64,000 nt of DNA, from positions 186,001 through 250,000 of the forward strand of contig NZ_JAAXLS010000007.1 of NCBI RefSeq assembly GCF_012328925.1. Direction: 5' to 3'. Of the stretch, positions 52,848-61,576 are shown piece after piece. A model generated the notes under the pieces. It ran no database searches. It worked only from the letters and a program-made list of their open reading frames with translations, and had not been told where the DNA came from. Position 1 is the first letter of the stretch, and each line of letters opens with the position of its first letter. The stretch is from Amycolatopsis acididurans (GTDB lineage: Bacteria; Actinomycetota; Actinomycetes; Mycobacteriales; Pseudonocardiaceae). The translations under genes and the position numbers were made by a program.

Positions 52848-54169
52848 CGCAGTTCCAGCCGGACCGGCAGGCTGCGCAGCCCGCCCACGAAGTTGGTCAC
52901 CACCGACTTGCGCTCGCCCGTCACCGCGACGCTCTCGATCAGCGGCAGCAGCTCCTCGAACATGATCCGCAGTTCGAGCTTGGCCAGGTGCTGCCCGATG
53001 CACATGTGCGGGCCGTAGCCGAACGCGATGTGCTTGTTGGGCTTGCGGTCCAGGCGGAAGGTGTCCGGCTCGTCGAACACGTCGGCGTCGCGGTTGGCCG
53101 ACTGGTACAGCAACATGAACCGGTCGCCCTTGTGGATCTGCTGGCCGCGCAGCACGTAGTCCTGCGTGGCCTGCCGGGTGAACTGCTTGACCGGGGAGAC
53201 CCACCGCAGGCACTCGTTGACCAGGTCCGGGATCAGGGCGGGGTTGTCCTGTACCTTCGCGAGCTGGTCGGGGAACTGCGCGAGCGCCTCGATGGCGCCG
53301 GCCATCGTGCTCGACGTCGTGTCGTGCCCGGCGGTGGCGATCGCGATGAACCAGCCGTAGGCGAATTCCTTGCGGTAGTACTCACCGCCGGAGTCCTTCG
53401 CCCGCGCGATGATCGTGGCCAGGTCGTCGCGCGGGTTCGCCCGCCGGTCCTCGACCAGCTTGTCGAAGTAGGCGTAGAAGTCCTGGATCGCGGCCGACCA
53501 CTGCTGCGCCGCGGCCTCCGGGGTCAGCGGCTCGATGTCCTCGCGCTGCGCGTCCGGGTCGGCGGTGCCGAAGAACTCCTGCGTCAGCGTCATCATGCGC
53601 GGCTCGTCGGATTCGGGCACACCGAACAGGCTCATGATCACGTGCAGCGGGTAGTAGAGCGCGAACTCCTGGACGAAGTCGATGTCGTTGGCGCCGCCGT
53701 GGAGGTATGTGGCGATCGCCTCCTTCGCCAGGGTCCGGATCCGCTCCTCCCACTTCTTCAGGTTCGCGGGCCGGAACCAGTCGTTGGCGATGTCCTTGAT
53801 CTCGGTGTGCTCGGGCGGGTCCAGGTAGGTCAGTGTGTCCAGGATGCGCAGGCTGCCACCGGTCAGCTGCTTGGTGAACGCGTCACCGGCCTGGTTCTGC
53901 AGGATCGGGTTGTGCGAACCGGGCTCGTCCCCGCCGCCGCTGGTGAACACGTGCGGCTGCCGCTCGATCTCCATGATGTCGGCGTGCTTGGTCACCAGCC
54001 AGACCGGGTCGTAGCCCTCGACCTCGGCCTGGCCCAGCGGGTTGTTCTCGCGCAGCCACCGGTAGGCCTCGAAGAGCGGGCCGTCGTGCCGGTGCCCTTC
54101 CGGCAGCACGACCTGCCTGGCGATCTCGTCCGGGATCGGGCGGGTGGACAGCTCGGGCGTGGTGGTCAT
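52844..54169 (-). CDS. Cytochrome P450, CYP108-like
   Basis: A 441-residue P450. The I-helix is [12 protein letters not shown], the K-helix ECLRWVSP, and the heme loop [16 protein letters not shown]. Stretches such as [37 protein letters not shown] and [11 protein letters not shown] closely resemble CYP108 (P450terp, alpha-terpineol hydroxylase) as I remember it. It would hydroxylate an allylic or terminal methyl group. The ATG at 54169 follows GGAGGGG. It opens an operon with reductase, ferredoxin, alcohol and aldehyde dehydrogenases, like the terp gene set. Confidence 0.9.
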   Translation of the reverse strand: MTTTPELSTRPIPDEIARQVVLPEGHRHDGPLFEAYRWLRENNPLGQAEVEGYDPVWLVTKHADIMEIERQPHVFTSGGGDEPGSHNPILQNQAGDAFTKQLTGGSLRILDTLTYLDPPEHTEIKDIANDWFRPANLKKWEERIRTLAKEAIATYLHGGANDIDFVQEFALYYPLHVIMSLFGVPESDEPRMMTLTQEFFGTADPDAQREDIEPLTPEAAAQQWSAAIQDFYAYFDKLVEDRRANPRDDLATIIARAKDSGGEYYRKEFAYGWFIAIATAGHDTTSSTMAGAIEALAQFPDQLAKVQDNPALIPDLVNECLRWVSPVKQFTRQATQDYVLRGQQIHKGDRFMLLYQSANRDADVFDEPDTFRLDRKPNKHIAFGYGPHMCIGQHLAKLELRIMFEELLPLIESVAVTGERKSVVTNFVGGLRSLPVRLELR

Positions 54170-54208
54170 GAAATCCCCTCCAGGGTGGACGGCGTCGTTG
54201 CGCGTTGT

Positions 54209-54225
54209 GGTCCAATCTTTGGGCC
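54209..54225. promoter_or_regulatory. Imperfect palindrome upstream of the P450 operon
   Basis: GGTCCAA-TCT-TTGGGCC has seven-base arms with one mismatch, 40-56 bases before the P450 start. The distance suits an operator. The GAF-LuxR protein encoded just upstream is a candidate binder. Confidence 0.4.
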
Positions 54226-54292
54226 AACTCGGCGTGTCGTGCATCACCCCGCGGGAAGAGATTTCTCCCCCGCGTTTTCACCCCCGGGCATG

Positions 54293-54326
54293 GCGAAGGC
54301 GGCCGTCGCGGGACGGCCGCCTTCGC
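54293..54326. terminator. Hairpin ending the LuxR-type regulator gene
   Basis: GCGAAGGCGGCCGTC (54293-54307) and GACGGCCGCCTTCGC (54312-54326) form a perfect 15-bp stem with a four-base loop. It lies 14 bases beyond the regulator stop on the minus strand, separating it from the P450 operon promoter. No T tract follows, as is common in actinomycetes. Confidence 0.7.
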
Positions 54327-54339
54327 GGGTGGTGCCGAG

Positions 54340-55470
54340 TTAGCGGTTGTGCCGGGTCAGCGCGTGGTAGCGGGCCGAGGCCTCCGCGCGGTTGGCGACG
54401 CCGAGCTTGCGGAACACGTTCTTCACGTGCGTTTTCACGGTCCCGGGGGAGACGAACAGTTCGGCCGCGATCTGGCTGTTCGTGCGGCCCTTGACCAGAT
54501 GCCGCAACACGTCGAGCTCGCGGCGCGTCAGTTCCGCGAACGGCCCGTCGAGGCGTCCCAGCGGATCCGGCCCGGGAGTGGGTCCGGGCTCGCCGAGACC
54601 GCCGAAACCGTCGATCAGCTCGTCCACCGATCGCGCCTGCTCGGTCAGCTGGTCGCGCAGCCGCCGCAGCTGTTCGGCGAACACGACCCGTTCGAGCACA
54701 CAGCCCAGCCCCTCGGCGAACAGCCCCATCAGGCGCACGTCGAAGGCGGTCATCCCGCCGGCTTCGGCGTGCCGGTCGGCGTGCACCAGCCCGATGACCT
54801 CGCCGCGCCCGATCAACGGCGCGACCACGTAGTCACGGGTCCTGGCGAGGTTGATCAGCCGGTGGTGCACGCGCGGATTGTGCTGCGCGTCCTCGACGAG
54901 CACCGGCGTGCGGGTGCGGACCACCTCGGTTTCGGGCAGCTCGCGGCCCAGCTGCCCGGGCACGGCGGTGCCGATCTCGACGAGATCGTGCGCCAGCTGC
55001 GGATCGGCGTGGGCGAACGCCGAGCGGGGGCTCCAGTTCGGGCCGGACAGGCGGCAGAACAACGAACGCTGGTAGCCGAGGCGGTTGAGCTCGATGGGCG
55101 CCTGGTCCACGAGGTCGGCCACCGAACCGGCGGCGCGCAGCCGGGCCAGGCTCCGGTGCAGGTCCTCGATCGCCGCCGACCGCGCTTCCAGCCGGGCCTC
55201 CCGTAGCCGCGAGAGCAGCACGGTGACCTGCGACAACGCCGCCGCGAGCTGCGCGCGGACCGTCCGCTCACCGGACCGCGTCAGCGCCTGGACGATCGCG
55301 CTCTCCGCCCTCGCGAGCGCGGCCCGCGGATCCCGCAGCACGGCCTGGCCCGCGAGGTCGGAATCGCCGGTCAGCGTCGCGACGGCGCGCAACAGCTCGC
55401 GTGCGCGCCGCAGCGACTCGTCCACGGGGTCGAGACCGCCGTGCCGGCTCGCCTGAACGTCGTCGTTCAC
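54340..55470 (-). CDS. GAF-LuxR family transcriptional regulator
   Basis: A 376-residue regulator. The middle (about residues 110-270) is a GAF domain with RDYVVAPLIGRGEVIGLVHAD split over its core strands, and residues about 310-372 are a LuxR-type HTH with LTRRELDVLRHLVKG and SPGTVKTHVKNVFRKLG. The GTG at 55470 follows GAGGAGG. GAF-LuxR proteins near P450 or monooxygenase operons usually activate them upon sensing a small aromatic or terpenoid. No response-regulator receiver domain is present. Confidence 0.88.
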   Translation of the reverse strand: MNDDVQASRHGGLDPVDESLRRARELLRAVATLTGDSDLAGQAVLRDPRAALARAESAIVQALTRSGERTVRAQLAAALSQVTVLLSRLREARLEARSAAIEDLHRSLARLRAAGSVADLVDQAPIELNRLGYQRSLFCRLSGPNWSPRSAFAHADPQLAHDLVEIGTAVPGQLGRELPETEVVRTRTPVLVEDAQHNPRVHHRLINLARTRDYVVAPLIGRGEVIGLVHADRHAEAGGMTAFDVRLMGLFAEGLGCVLERVVFAEQLRRLRDQLTEQARSVDELIDGFGGLGEPGPTPGPDPLGRLDGPFAELTRRELDVLRHLVKGRTNSQIAAELFVSPGTVKTHVKNVFRKLGVANRAEASARYHALTRHNR

Positions 55471-55635
55471 AGCCGCCTCCTCGCCGATGTGCACTGCGCT
55501 GTCCGGCCGATTGTCGGCCCACCTCCGGCGAGGAGCACCCCCGGCCCGGGCGAATGCCTCCCTAAGGGAGAGAAAAACCTCCCGGAAGGGGGTGGCCCGC
55601 ACGCGGTGGCGCGGCCGGGCTTTCGAACGCCGCGG

Positions 55636-56415
55636 CTACCCCTGGCCCTGCCCGAACTTCGGCGCGCGCTTGCCGAGGAAGGCCGCCACGCCTTCGCGGC
55701 CGTCGGCGGAGGCGGCGCGGGCCCTGATCGACAGGGTTTCGCGGCGTAGGGCGGCTTCGGTGGCGGGGGTGGCGGTCTCGCGGAGCAGACGCTTCGTGGC
55801 GACCTGCGCGGCCCGCGAGCCCGCGCGCAGTTGCCGCGCGACGGCGTCGGTGGCGGCCTCGAGCTCATCGTCGGGATGGATCTCCGCGACGAGGCCGAGT
55901 TCGCGGGCTTCCTCGGCGGTGACGACGGGGTTGAGCAGCGCGAGCCGCAGCGCGCGGTGCAGGCCCAGCGACGCCGTGAGCAGGGAGCTTCCGCCGTCGG
56001 GGGAGAAGCCGAGCTTCGTGTAGGCGAGGGTGAACCGGGCCGACGCGCCCGCGAGCACGAGGTCGGCGGCCGCGGCGAGAGCCAGCCCGGCGCCGGCCGC
56101 GGCGCCCTGGACGGCCGCGACGACGACGGCGTCCATGCGGTGCAGTTCGCTGATCGCGCGGTGCAGGCTGTCGGCGAGATCGTCGATCATGTGCTCGACA
56201 TCGCCGGCCGAGGCGAAGGCGGAGACATCACCGCCCACGCTGAACGCGCGGCCCTCGGCGGAGAGGACCACGACGTGCGCGTCGTCGGTCCTGGCCTGCC
56301 GTACGGCCGCCGCCAATGCGTCCACTGTGGACTGATTGATGGGATTTCCGCGATCCCCTCGAGCCAGGCGGATGCGGGCGCTCCCGTCCTGGCAGGCGTA
56401 CGAGATCGGGCTCAT
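55636..56415 (-). CDS. Enoyl-CoA hydratase/isomerase family protein
   Basis: A 259-residue crotonase. The oxyanion-hole stretches are SVGGDVSAFA and QGAAAGAGLALAAAADLVLA; the TKLGFSPDGGSSL segment has Asp where the second catalytic acid is expected. It hydrates or isomerises an enoyl-CoA. The start overlaps the SDR stop by four bases. It ends the minus-strand acyl-CoA operon (phosphotransferase, SDR, hydratase). Confidence 0.92.
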   Translation of the reverse strand: MSPISYACQDGSARIRLARGDRGNPINQSTVDALAAAVRQARTDDAHVVVLSAEGRAFSVGGDVSAFASAGDVEHMIDDLADSLHRAISELHRMDAVVVAAVQGAAAGAGLALAAAADLVLAGASARFTLAYTKLGFSPDGGSSLLTASLGLHRALRLALLNPVVTAEEARELGLVAEIHPDDELEAATDAVARQLRAGSRAAQVATKRLLRETATPATEAALRRETLSIRARAASADGREGVAAFLGKRAPKFGQGQG

Positions 56416-57257
56416 CGGGACGTCTCCACCGGGTCGAGGAACAGATCGGGATCCAGCGGCTGATCATCCTCGCCGGCGCGGTAGCGGGCGAAATCGGTGA
56501 TGCCTTCTTCGGCGAGGACTTCTTCGTCGAGATAGAAGTTGCCGGTGCAGGCGCGGCTGTCGCGCACGAGGATGGCGTGCGCGGCGTCGGCGACGATGTC
56601 GGGGGTCCTGGAGCGGGCGACGCTGTCCTCGCCGCCGAGCAGGTTCGCCACCGCGGCGGTGGCGATCGTCGTGCGTGGCCACAGCGAGTTGGCCGCGATG
56701 CCGAGTTCGCGCAGTTCTTCGGCCAGGCCGAGGGTCACCAGGCTCATCCCGTACTTGGCCATGGTGTAGGCCAGATAGCCGCCCGCCCACTGGGGACGGA
56801 GGTCCAGGGGAGGCGACAGGGTCAGGATGTGCGCGCGGTCGCTGCCGGCCAGGTGCGGAATGGCGAGCTTGCTGAGCAGGAACGTGCCGCGCGCGTTGAT
56901 GTTCTGCATCAGGTCGTAGCTCTTCATCGGGATGTCGGTGGTGCCACGCAGGTCGAGCGCGCTGGCGTTGTTCACGACGACGTCGATGCCACCGAAGCGG
57001 TCGACCGCGGTCTGCACGGCGCGTTCGGCGTCCTCGTCCCGCCGCACGTCACCCACCACGGCGACGGCCTGCCCGCCGGCCTGCTCGATCTCGGCGACGG
57101 CGGTGTGCACGGTGCCGGGCAGGCGCGGGTGGGGCTGGTCGGTCTTGGCCAGGATCACGACGTTGGCGCCGTCGCGTGCCGCGCGAACCGCGATCGCGAG
57201 GCCGATTCCCCGGCTCCCGCCGGACATGAGCAGGGTGCGGCCCTTCAACGTGGTCAT
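56412..57257 (-). CDS. SDR family oxidoreductase, HSDL2-like
   Basis: A 281-residue short-chain dehydrogenase with MSGGSRGIGLAIAVRAARDGA, VVNNASAL and YTMAKYGM. The tail and the ILAKTDQPHPRLPGTVH insertion, here quoted only in part, are those of the hydroxysteroid dehydrogenase-like protein 2 group linked to fatty acid metabolism. The usual catalytic Ser position reads LTLSPPLD. It starts 35 bases after the phosphotransferase stop. Confidence 0.9.
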   Translation of the reverse strand: MTTLKGRTLLMSGGSRGIGLAIAVRAARDGANVVILAKTDQPHPRLPGTVHTAVAEIEQAGGQAVAVVGDVRRDEDAERAVQTAVDRFGGIDVVVNNASALDLRGTTDIPMKSYDLMQNINARGTFLLSKLAIPHLAGSDRAHILTLSPPLDLRPQWAGGYLAYTMAKYGMSLVTLGLAEELRELGIAANSLWPRTTIATAAVANLLGGEDSVARSRTPDIVADAAHAILVRDSRACTGNFYLDEEVLAEEGITDFARYRAGEDDQPLDPDLFLDPVETSR

Positions 57258-57292
57258 GCTGAGTCTTCCTCGTCTTCCTCGCTGTTCGATGT

Positions 57293-58315
57293 TCAGGAGC
57301 CGAGTGCGGCGTGGCCGCGTTCGATGAGAGCGGGGACCATGGCGCCGAGGCGGTCGAACCCGTCGCCGACGGTGAGCCCCTGCTGGGTCCGGTAATGGAT
57401 GCCTTCGAAGATGGCGGCCATCTTGTAGAAGGCGAAACCGAGGTACCACGGCAAGGTGGTCAGATCGCGCTCGCCGCGCCGGGCGTAGGCCTCGATCAGG
57501 AACCGCCCGGACGGGAAGCCGGGCACCTCGCCGGGCGCGGCGGCGACCGGGTTGTCCAGGCCGTTCATGCCGTCCCACCAGATGACGGTGGAGGCCAGAT
57601 CGGTGAGCGGGTCGCCCAGGGTGGCCATCTCCCAGTCGAGCACGCCGGCCACCCCGCCGGTCGCGGAGTCGACGACGATGTTGTCCAGGCGGTAGTCGCC
57701 GTGCACGATCGCGGCCGCGCCGGCGTCCGGGACGCGCTGCCCCAGACGCTCGCCCAGCGCGGTGAGCTCGGGCAGATCCCGGCTGTGCGAGGCTTCGAGC
57801 TGCCGGGCCCAGCGCCGCAGCTGGCGTTCGAGATATCCGTTGGGGCGCCCCAGATCACCCAGTCCCACCGCGGCGGGGTCGGTGTCGTGCAGCCGGACGA
57901 GCACCTCGACCAGAGCGTCGGCCAGGCGGGTCGCTCCCGCGCTGTCGAAGGCATCGAGCTGCTTGCGCTCGCGCAGCACGTCGCCCTCGGTGAAGGCCAT
58001 CACGTAGAACGGCGCGCCGAGCACCTCGGAGCCGGCGTTGACGATCGGCTCGGGAACGGGGACCTCGCTGGGGTGCAGGGCGGAGAGAACCCGGTATTCG
58101 CGGTCCATGTCGTGCGCGGTCGCCAGCACGTGTCCCAGCGGCGGCCTGCGCAGCACCCAGCGGCCGGTGCCGTCGGTGAGCAGGTAGGTCAGGTTCGACC
58201 GGCCGCCGGAGAGCAGTTCGACCCGCAACGGCCCGGTCAGTAGCCCGGGTACCGAGTCCCGGAGGAACTTCTCGAGCGCGGGCACGGACACCCCAGGAGG
58301 ACTTGCTTCCGTCAT
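57293..58315 (-). CDS. Phosphotransferase family protein (ACAD10/11-type APH domain)
   Basis: A 340-residue APH-fold kinase-like protein. SGGRSNLTYLL near the start is the phosphate-binding loop, IVHGDYRLDNIVVD the catalytic loop and VLDWEMATLGDPLTDLA the metal motif. In animals this domain is fused to an acyl-CoA dehydrogenase (ACAD10/11), where it phosphorylates 4-hydroxyacyl-CoAs; in actinobacteria it lies beside ACAD genes, as here (59329). It is divergent from the XRE-TetR regulator and likely controlled by it. Confidence 0.9.
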   Translation of the reverse strand: MTEASPPGVSVPALEKFLRDSVPGLLTGPLRVELLSGGRSNLTYLLTDGTGRWVLRRPPLGHVLATAHDMDREYRVLSALHPSEVPVPEPIVNAGSEVLGAPFYVMAFTEGDVLRERKQLDAFDSAGATRLADALVEVLVRLHDTDPAAVGLGDLGRPNGYLERQLRRWARQLEASHSRDLPELTALGERLGQRVPDAGAAAIVHGDYRLDNIVVDSATGGVAGVLDWEMATLGDPLTDLASTVIWWDGMNGLDNPVAAAPGEVPGFPSGRFLIEAYARRGERDLTTLPWYLGFAFYKMAAIFEGIHYRTQQGLTVGDGFDRLGAMVPALIERGHAALGS

Positions 58316-58424
58316 CAGTGGCCAAACCTCTCGCGACCGATCGATCGCACGGTAAAACTGAACAAGACTTCGAGTACGATCCACGAGGCGGTCGGAACTG
58401 TCAAGTGCCGAGAGGACGAAGCTG

Positions 58425-59264
58425 GTGGCAGGACGTGGGATAGCGCCGGAGGATCGCGACGCCAGGAAGGAAGTCGGCCTGCGGCTGCGTGCGGCCCGGC
58501 GCGCGGCGGGGATGACGCTGCGCGAGATCGCCGGTGCGCTCGAGGTCAGTGCCGGAACCTGGAGCGCCGTCGAGAACGGCCGCACGAAGATCGACGGCAC
58601 CCGTCTGGGCAAGGCCGCGGACCTGCTCGGGATCGACCCGTCGCTGCTGCGTGATGCGCCGCTGCCGGGGCGGGGCAGCTGGCGCGACTTCCCGCCGCTG
58701 CGGCTGGAGCCGCCGCTGGCCGGTGCGCTGGAGGCGTTCGTGGAGCTCGGCTATCACGGCGCGACCATCCGCGACATCGCGCAGCGTGCCGGGCTGTCCG
58801 TGCCGGGGGTCTACCACCACTGGCCCACGAAACAGGATCTGCTCGTGGCGTTGCTGGATCTGACGATGCACGATCTGCTCGCCAGGGCACGGGCGGCACG
58901 GGCCGAAGTGGACGGTCCGGTCGATCGCTTCACCCGCCTCGTGGAGTGCCTGGCGCTGTTTCACACCCACCGTCGCGAGCTCGGGTTCATCGGGGCGAGC
59001 GAGATGCGCAGCCTGGAGGAGTCCAGCCGGCTGCGGATCGCCGCCTCCCGGCAGGAGATGCAGCACATGGTGGACGACGAGGTGGTGGAGGGCTGCCGGC
59101 GCGGCGTGATGCGCACGCCGATGCCGAAGGAGGCCGCGCGCGCCGTGGTCACGATGTGCACCGCGCTGCCGCAGTGGTGGTCGCCGTCGGGGCCGTCGTC
59201 GCCGGAAACGGTCGCCCGCCAGTACGTCGAGTTCGCGCTGGACGTCGTCCGGGCCGCGCGTTGA
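58425..59264 (+). CDS. Regulator with tandem XRE and TetR HTH domains
   Basis: A 279-residue protein with two DNA-binding domains. Residues about 14-75 are an XRE/Cro HTH: LRLRAARRAAGMTLREIAGAL and VSAGTWSAVENGR, here quoted in pieces. Residues about 95-150 are a TetR HTH: GYHGATIRDIAQRAGLSV and YHHWPTKQDLL, followed by a TetR ligand domain to the end. It starts with GTG after AGAGGA. It probably represses the divergent phosphotransferase operon and the downstream ACAD gene, with an acyl-CoA as ligand. Confidence 0.87.
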   Translation: MAGRGIAPEDRDARKEVGLRLRAARRAAGMTLREIAGALEVSAGTWSAVENGRTKIDGTRLGKAADLLGIDPSLLRDAPLPGRGSWRDFPPLRLEPPLAGALEAFVELGYHGATIRDIAQRAGLSVPGVYHHWPTKQDLLVALLDLTMHDLLARARAARAEVDGPVDRFTRLVECLALFHTHRRELGFIGASEMRSLEESSRLRIAASRQEMQHMVDDEVVEGCRRGVMRTPMPKEAARAVVTMCTALPQWWSPSGPSSPETVARQYVEFALDVVRAAR

Positions 59265-59328
59265 CAGGCCCCAGGCCGCGCCGTACGGTCGAACCGACCA
59301 AATGATCGGCCTTGTTCAGGAGTTGTTC

Positions 59329-60555
59329 GTGTTCGACTACGATCTTCCCGCGCCCTCCGCTCGTGCCCGCGAACTCCAGGAGCGGATGGTGGCGTTCATG
59401 CGGGAACGAGTGCTCCCGGCCGAAGCGGAGTACCTCGCTCACCGCCGTGCCGCGGGCCCCGAGGACCACGTGGTCCCGCCGATCGTGCAGGAACTGAAGA
59501 AGCAGGCGAAAGCCGAAGGGCTGTGGAACCTGTTCCTGCCCGCCGAGTCCGGGCTCACGCAGCTGGAGTACGCGCCGATCGCCGAACTGTCCGGCTGGAG
59601 CCTGGACCTCGCGCCCGAGGCGATCAACGGACAGGCACCCGACACCGGGAACATGGAGCTGCTGCACCTGCTGGGCACCGAACGGCAGAAGCAGGAATGG
59701 CTGGCGCCGCTGCTGGCCGGGGAGATCCGCTCGGCGTTCGCGATGACCGAGCCGGAGGTCGCCAGCAGCGACGCGACCAACATCGCCACCCGCATCGAAC
59801 GTGATGGCGACTCGTACGTGATCACCGGCCGCAAGTGGTGGACCAGCGGGGCGATGGACCCGCGCTGCGCGGTGTTCATCGTGATGGGCAAGACCGATCC
59901 GGCCGCGCCCGCGCACCGGCAGCAGACGATGGTGCTCGTCCCGCGCGAGACCCCCGGCGTCGAGGTCGTGCGCGACCTGCCCGTGTTCGGCCACCACGAC
60001 CAGCACGGCCACGCCGAGGTGCGGTTCGACGGCGTCCGGGTGCCCGTCGACAATGTGATCGGCGAGGAAGGCGGCGGGTTCGCCGCCGCGCAGGCCCGGC
60101 TCGGCCCCGGCCGGATCCACCACTGCATGCGTGCCCTCGGCGCCGCCGAACGCGCCCTCGCGCTGATGGTCGAGCGCGCCAAGGACCGGGTCGCCTTCGG
60201 TGGCCCACTGGCCGACCAGGGCGTGGTGCAGCACCAGATCGCCGAGTCCCGGCTGGAGATCGAACAGGCACGCGTGATGTGTCACCGCGCCAGCCACGTC
60301 ATCGACGTCGAGGGCAACAAGGCCGCCCGCAACCTCGTGGCGATGGCCAAGGTCGCCGTCCCCCGTGCCGCCACCCGTGTCATCGACCGCGCCATCCAGG
60401 TCCACGGCGGCGCCGGCGTCACCGACGTCACCCCGCTGGCCGCCATGTACGCCTGGCACCGCGCGATGCGCCTGTTCGACGGACCCGACGAGGTGCACCT
60501 GCGTTCCATCGCCAAGGCCGAACTCAAGCAGGCCCCGGTGCTGCCCCCGGCCTGA
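59329..60555 (+). CDS. Acyl-CoA dehydrogenase family protein
   Basis: A 408-residue flavoprotein. AMTEPEVASSDATN and GRKWWTSGAMDP bind FAD and substrate, and the C-terminal domain has VQVHGGAGVTDVTPLA; RLGPGRIHHCMRALG is also typical. It belongs to the ACAD10/11-like group, which lacks the usual catalytic glutamate position of short-chain ACADs. The GTG at 59329 follows CAGGAG by six bases and gives the family start; an ATG at 59302 lies in the presumed promoter. Confidence 0.9.
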   Translation: MFDYDLPAPSARARELQERMVAFMRERVLPAEAEYLAHRRAAGPEDHVVPPIVQELKKQAKAEGLWNLFLPAESGLTQLEYAPIAELSGWSLDLAPEAINGQAPDTGNMELLHLLGTERQKQEWLAPLLAGEIRSAFAMTEPEVASSDATNIATRIERDGDSYVITGRKWWTSGAMDPRCAVFIVMGKTDPAAPAHRQQTMVLVPRETPGVEVVRDLPVFGHHDQHGHAEVRFDGVRVPVDNVIGEEGGGFAAAQARLGPGRIHHCMRALGAAERALALMVERAKDRVAFGGPLADQGVVQHQIAESRLEIEQARVMCHRASHVIDVEGNKAARNLVAMAKVAVPRAATRVIDRAIQVHGGAGVTDVTPLAAMYAWHRAMRLFDGPDEVHLRSIAKAELKQAPVLPPA

Positions 60556-60686
60556 GCGCGATCGGGGGGTCAGCGGCCGCCACCCCGGACGCGGGTGCGA
60601 GACCACGTGGTCACCCGGTGCCATCCCGTCGCCCCGGCGAGCAGGCTCGGCACGAAATCCGTTAACGACGACGGGAGTCTGCGAAA

Positions 60687-61523
60687 ATGGGAAATCTTGA
60701 CGGGAAGGTCGCGCTGGTCACCGGTGCCGCCAGGGGACAGGGCCGTTCCCACGCGGTGCGGCTCGCTGCCGAGGGCGCCGACCTGATCATCGTCGACATC
60801 TGCGGCCAGGTGCCGACCACCGAGTACGCGGGGGCGACGTCGGCCGATCTGGCCGAAACCGCCGCGTACATCGAGAAGGCCGGTCGCAAGGTGGTGGCGC
60901 ACGAGGCCGATGTGCGGGATCTCGGCGCGCTGTCCGAGGCGGTCGCCGACGGGGTGAGCCGCCTGGGCCGGCTCGACGTCGTGGTGGCCAACGCGGGTGT
61001 GTTCTCCTCGGCGCCGGTGCACGAGCTGACCGAGCAGCAGTGGGACACGATGATCGACGTCAACCTCTCCGGTGTGTGGAAGACGGTCCGCGCGACCGTC
61101 CCGACGCTGATCGAGCAGGGGACCGGCGGGTCGATCGTGCTCATCAGCTCCACGGGCGGCACGCAGGGCTTCCCGAACTTCGCGCACTACGTGGCCGCCA
61201 AGCACGGGGTCATCGGCCTGTGCCGTTCCATCGCCAACGAGCTCGGCGGGCAGGGGATCCGGTGCAACGCGATCCAGCCGACGTCGGTGCTTACCGACAT
61301 GATCGACCACGAGGCGATGTACCGGTTGTTCCGGCCGGACCTGCAGTCCCCGACGCACGAGGACTTCCGCGAGGCGTGCCAGGCCGCGATGAACGTGCTG
61401 CCGATCCCGTGGGTCGAGCCGCGTGACATCAGCGCGGCTGTGGCGTGGCTGGCCTCCGACGAGTCGCGTTACGTCACGGGGATCGCGCTGCCGGTCGACG
61501 CGGGCGCGCTCGTGAAGATGTAG
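60687..61523 (+). CDS. Mycofactocin-coupled SDR family oxidoreductase
   Basis: A 278-residue dehydrogenase with GAARGQGRSHAVRLAAEGAD, IIVDICGQ and YVAAKHGV. The GQGRSHA loop and the longer insertion after the second strand are marks of the TIGR03971 group, which holds a non-exchangeable NAD re-oxidised by mycofactocin; carveol dehydrogenase is a known member. AATGGGAAATC begins the gene. It lies 130 bases after the ACAD gene. Its presence predicts a mycofactocin biosynthesis locus elsewhere. Confidence 0.9.
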   Translation: MGNLDGKVALVTGAARGQGRSHAVRLAAEGADLIIVDICGQVPTTEYAGATSADLAETAAYIEKAGRKVVAHEADVRDLGALSEAVADGVSRLGRLDVVVANAGVFSSAPVHELTEQQWDTMIDVNLSGVWKTVRATVPTLIEQGTGGSIVLISSTGGTQGFPNFAHYVAAKHGVIGLCRSIANELGGQGIRCNAIQPTSVLTDMIDHEAMYRLFRPDLQSPTHEDFREACQAAMNVLPIPWVEPRDISAAVAWLASDESRYVTGIALPVDAGALVKM

Positions 61524-61535
61524 GCACCACAAGGA

Positions 61536-61565
61536 AAAGCCCGGCCGCGCGCACGGCCGGGCTTT
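61536..61565. terminator. Bidirectional terminator hairpin
   Basis: AAAGCCCGGCCG (61536-61547) and CGGCCGGGCTTT (61554-61565) form a perfect 12-bp stem with a six-base loop and A/T-rich ends on both sides. It lies between the convergent SDR and flavin reductase genes. Confidence 0.85.
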
Positions 61566-61576
61566 CTCTTGTGTGT

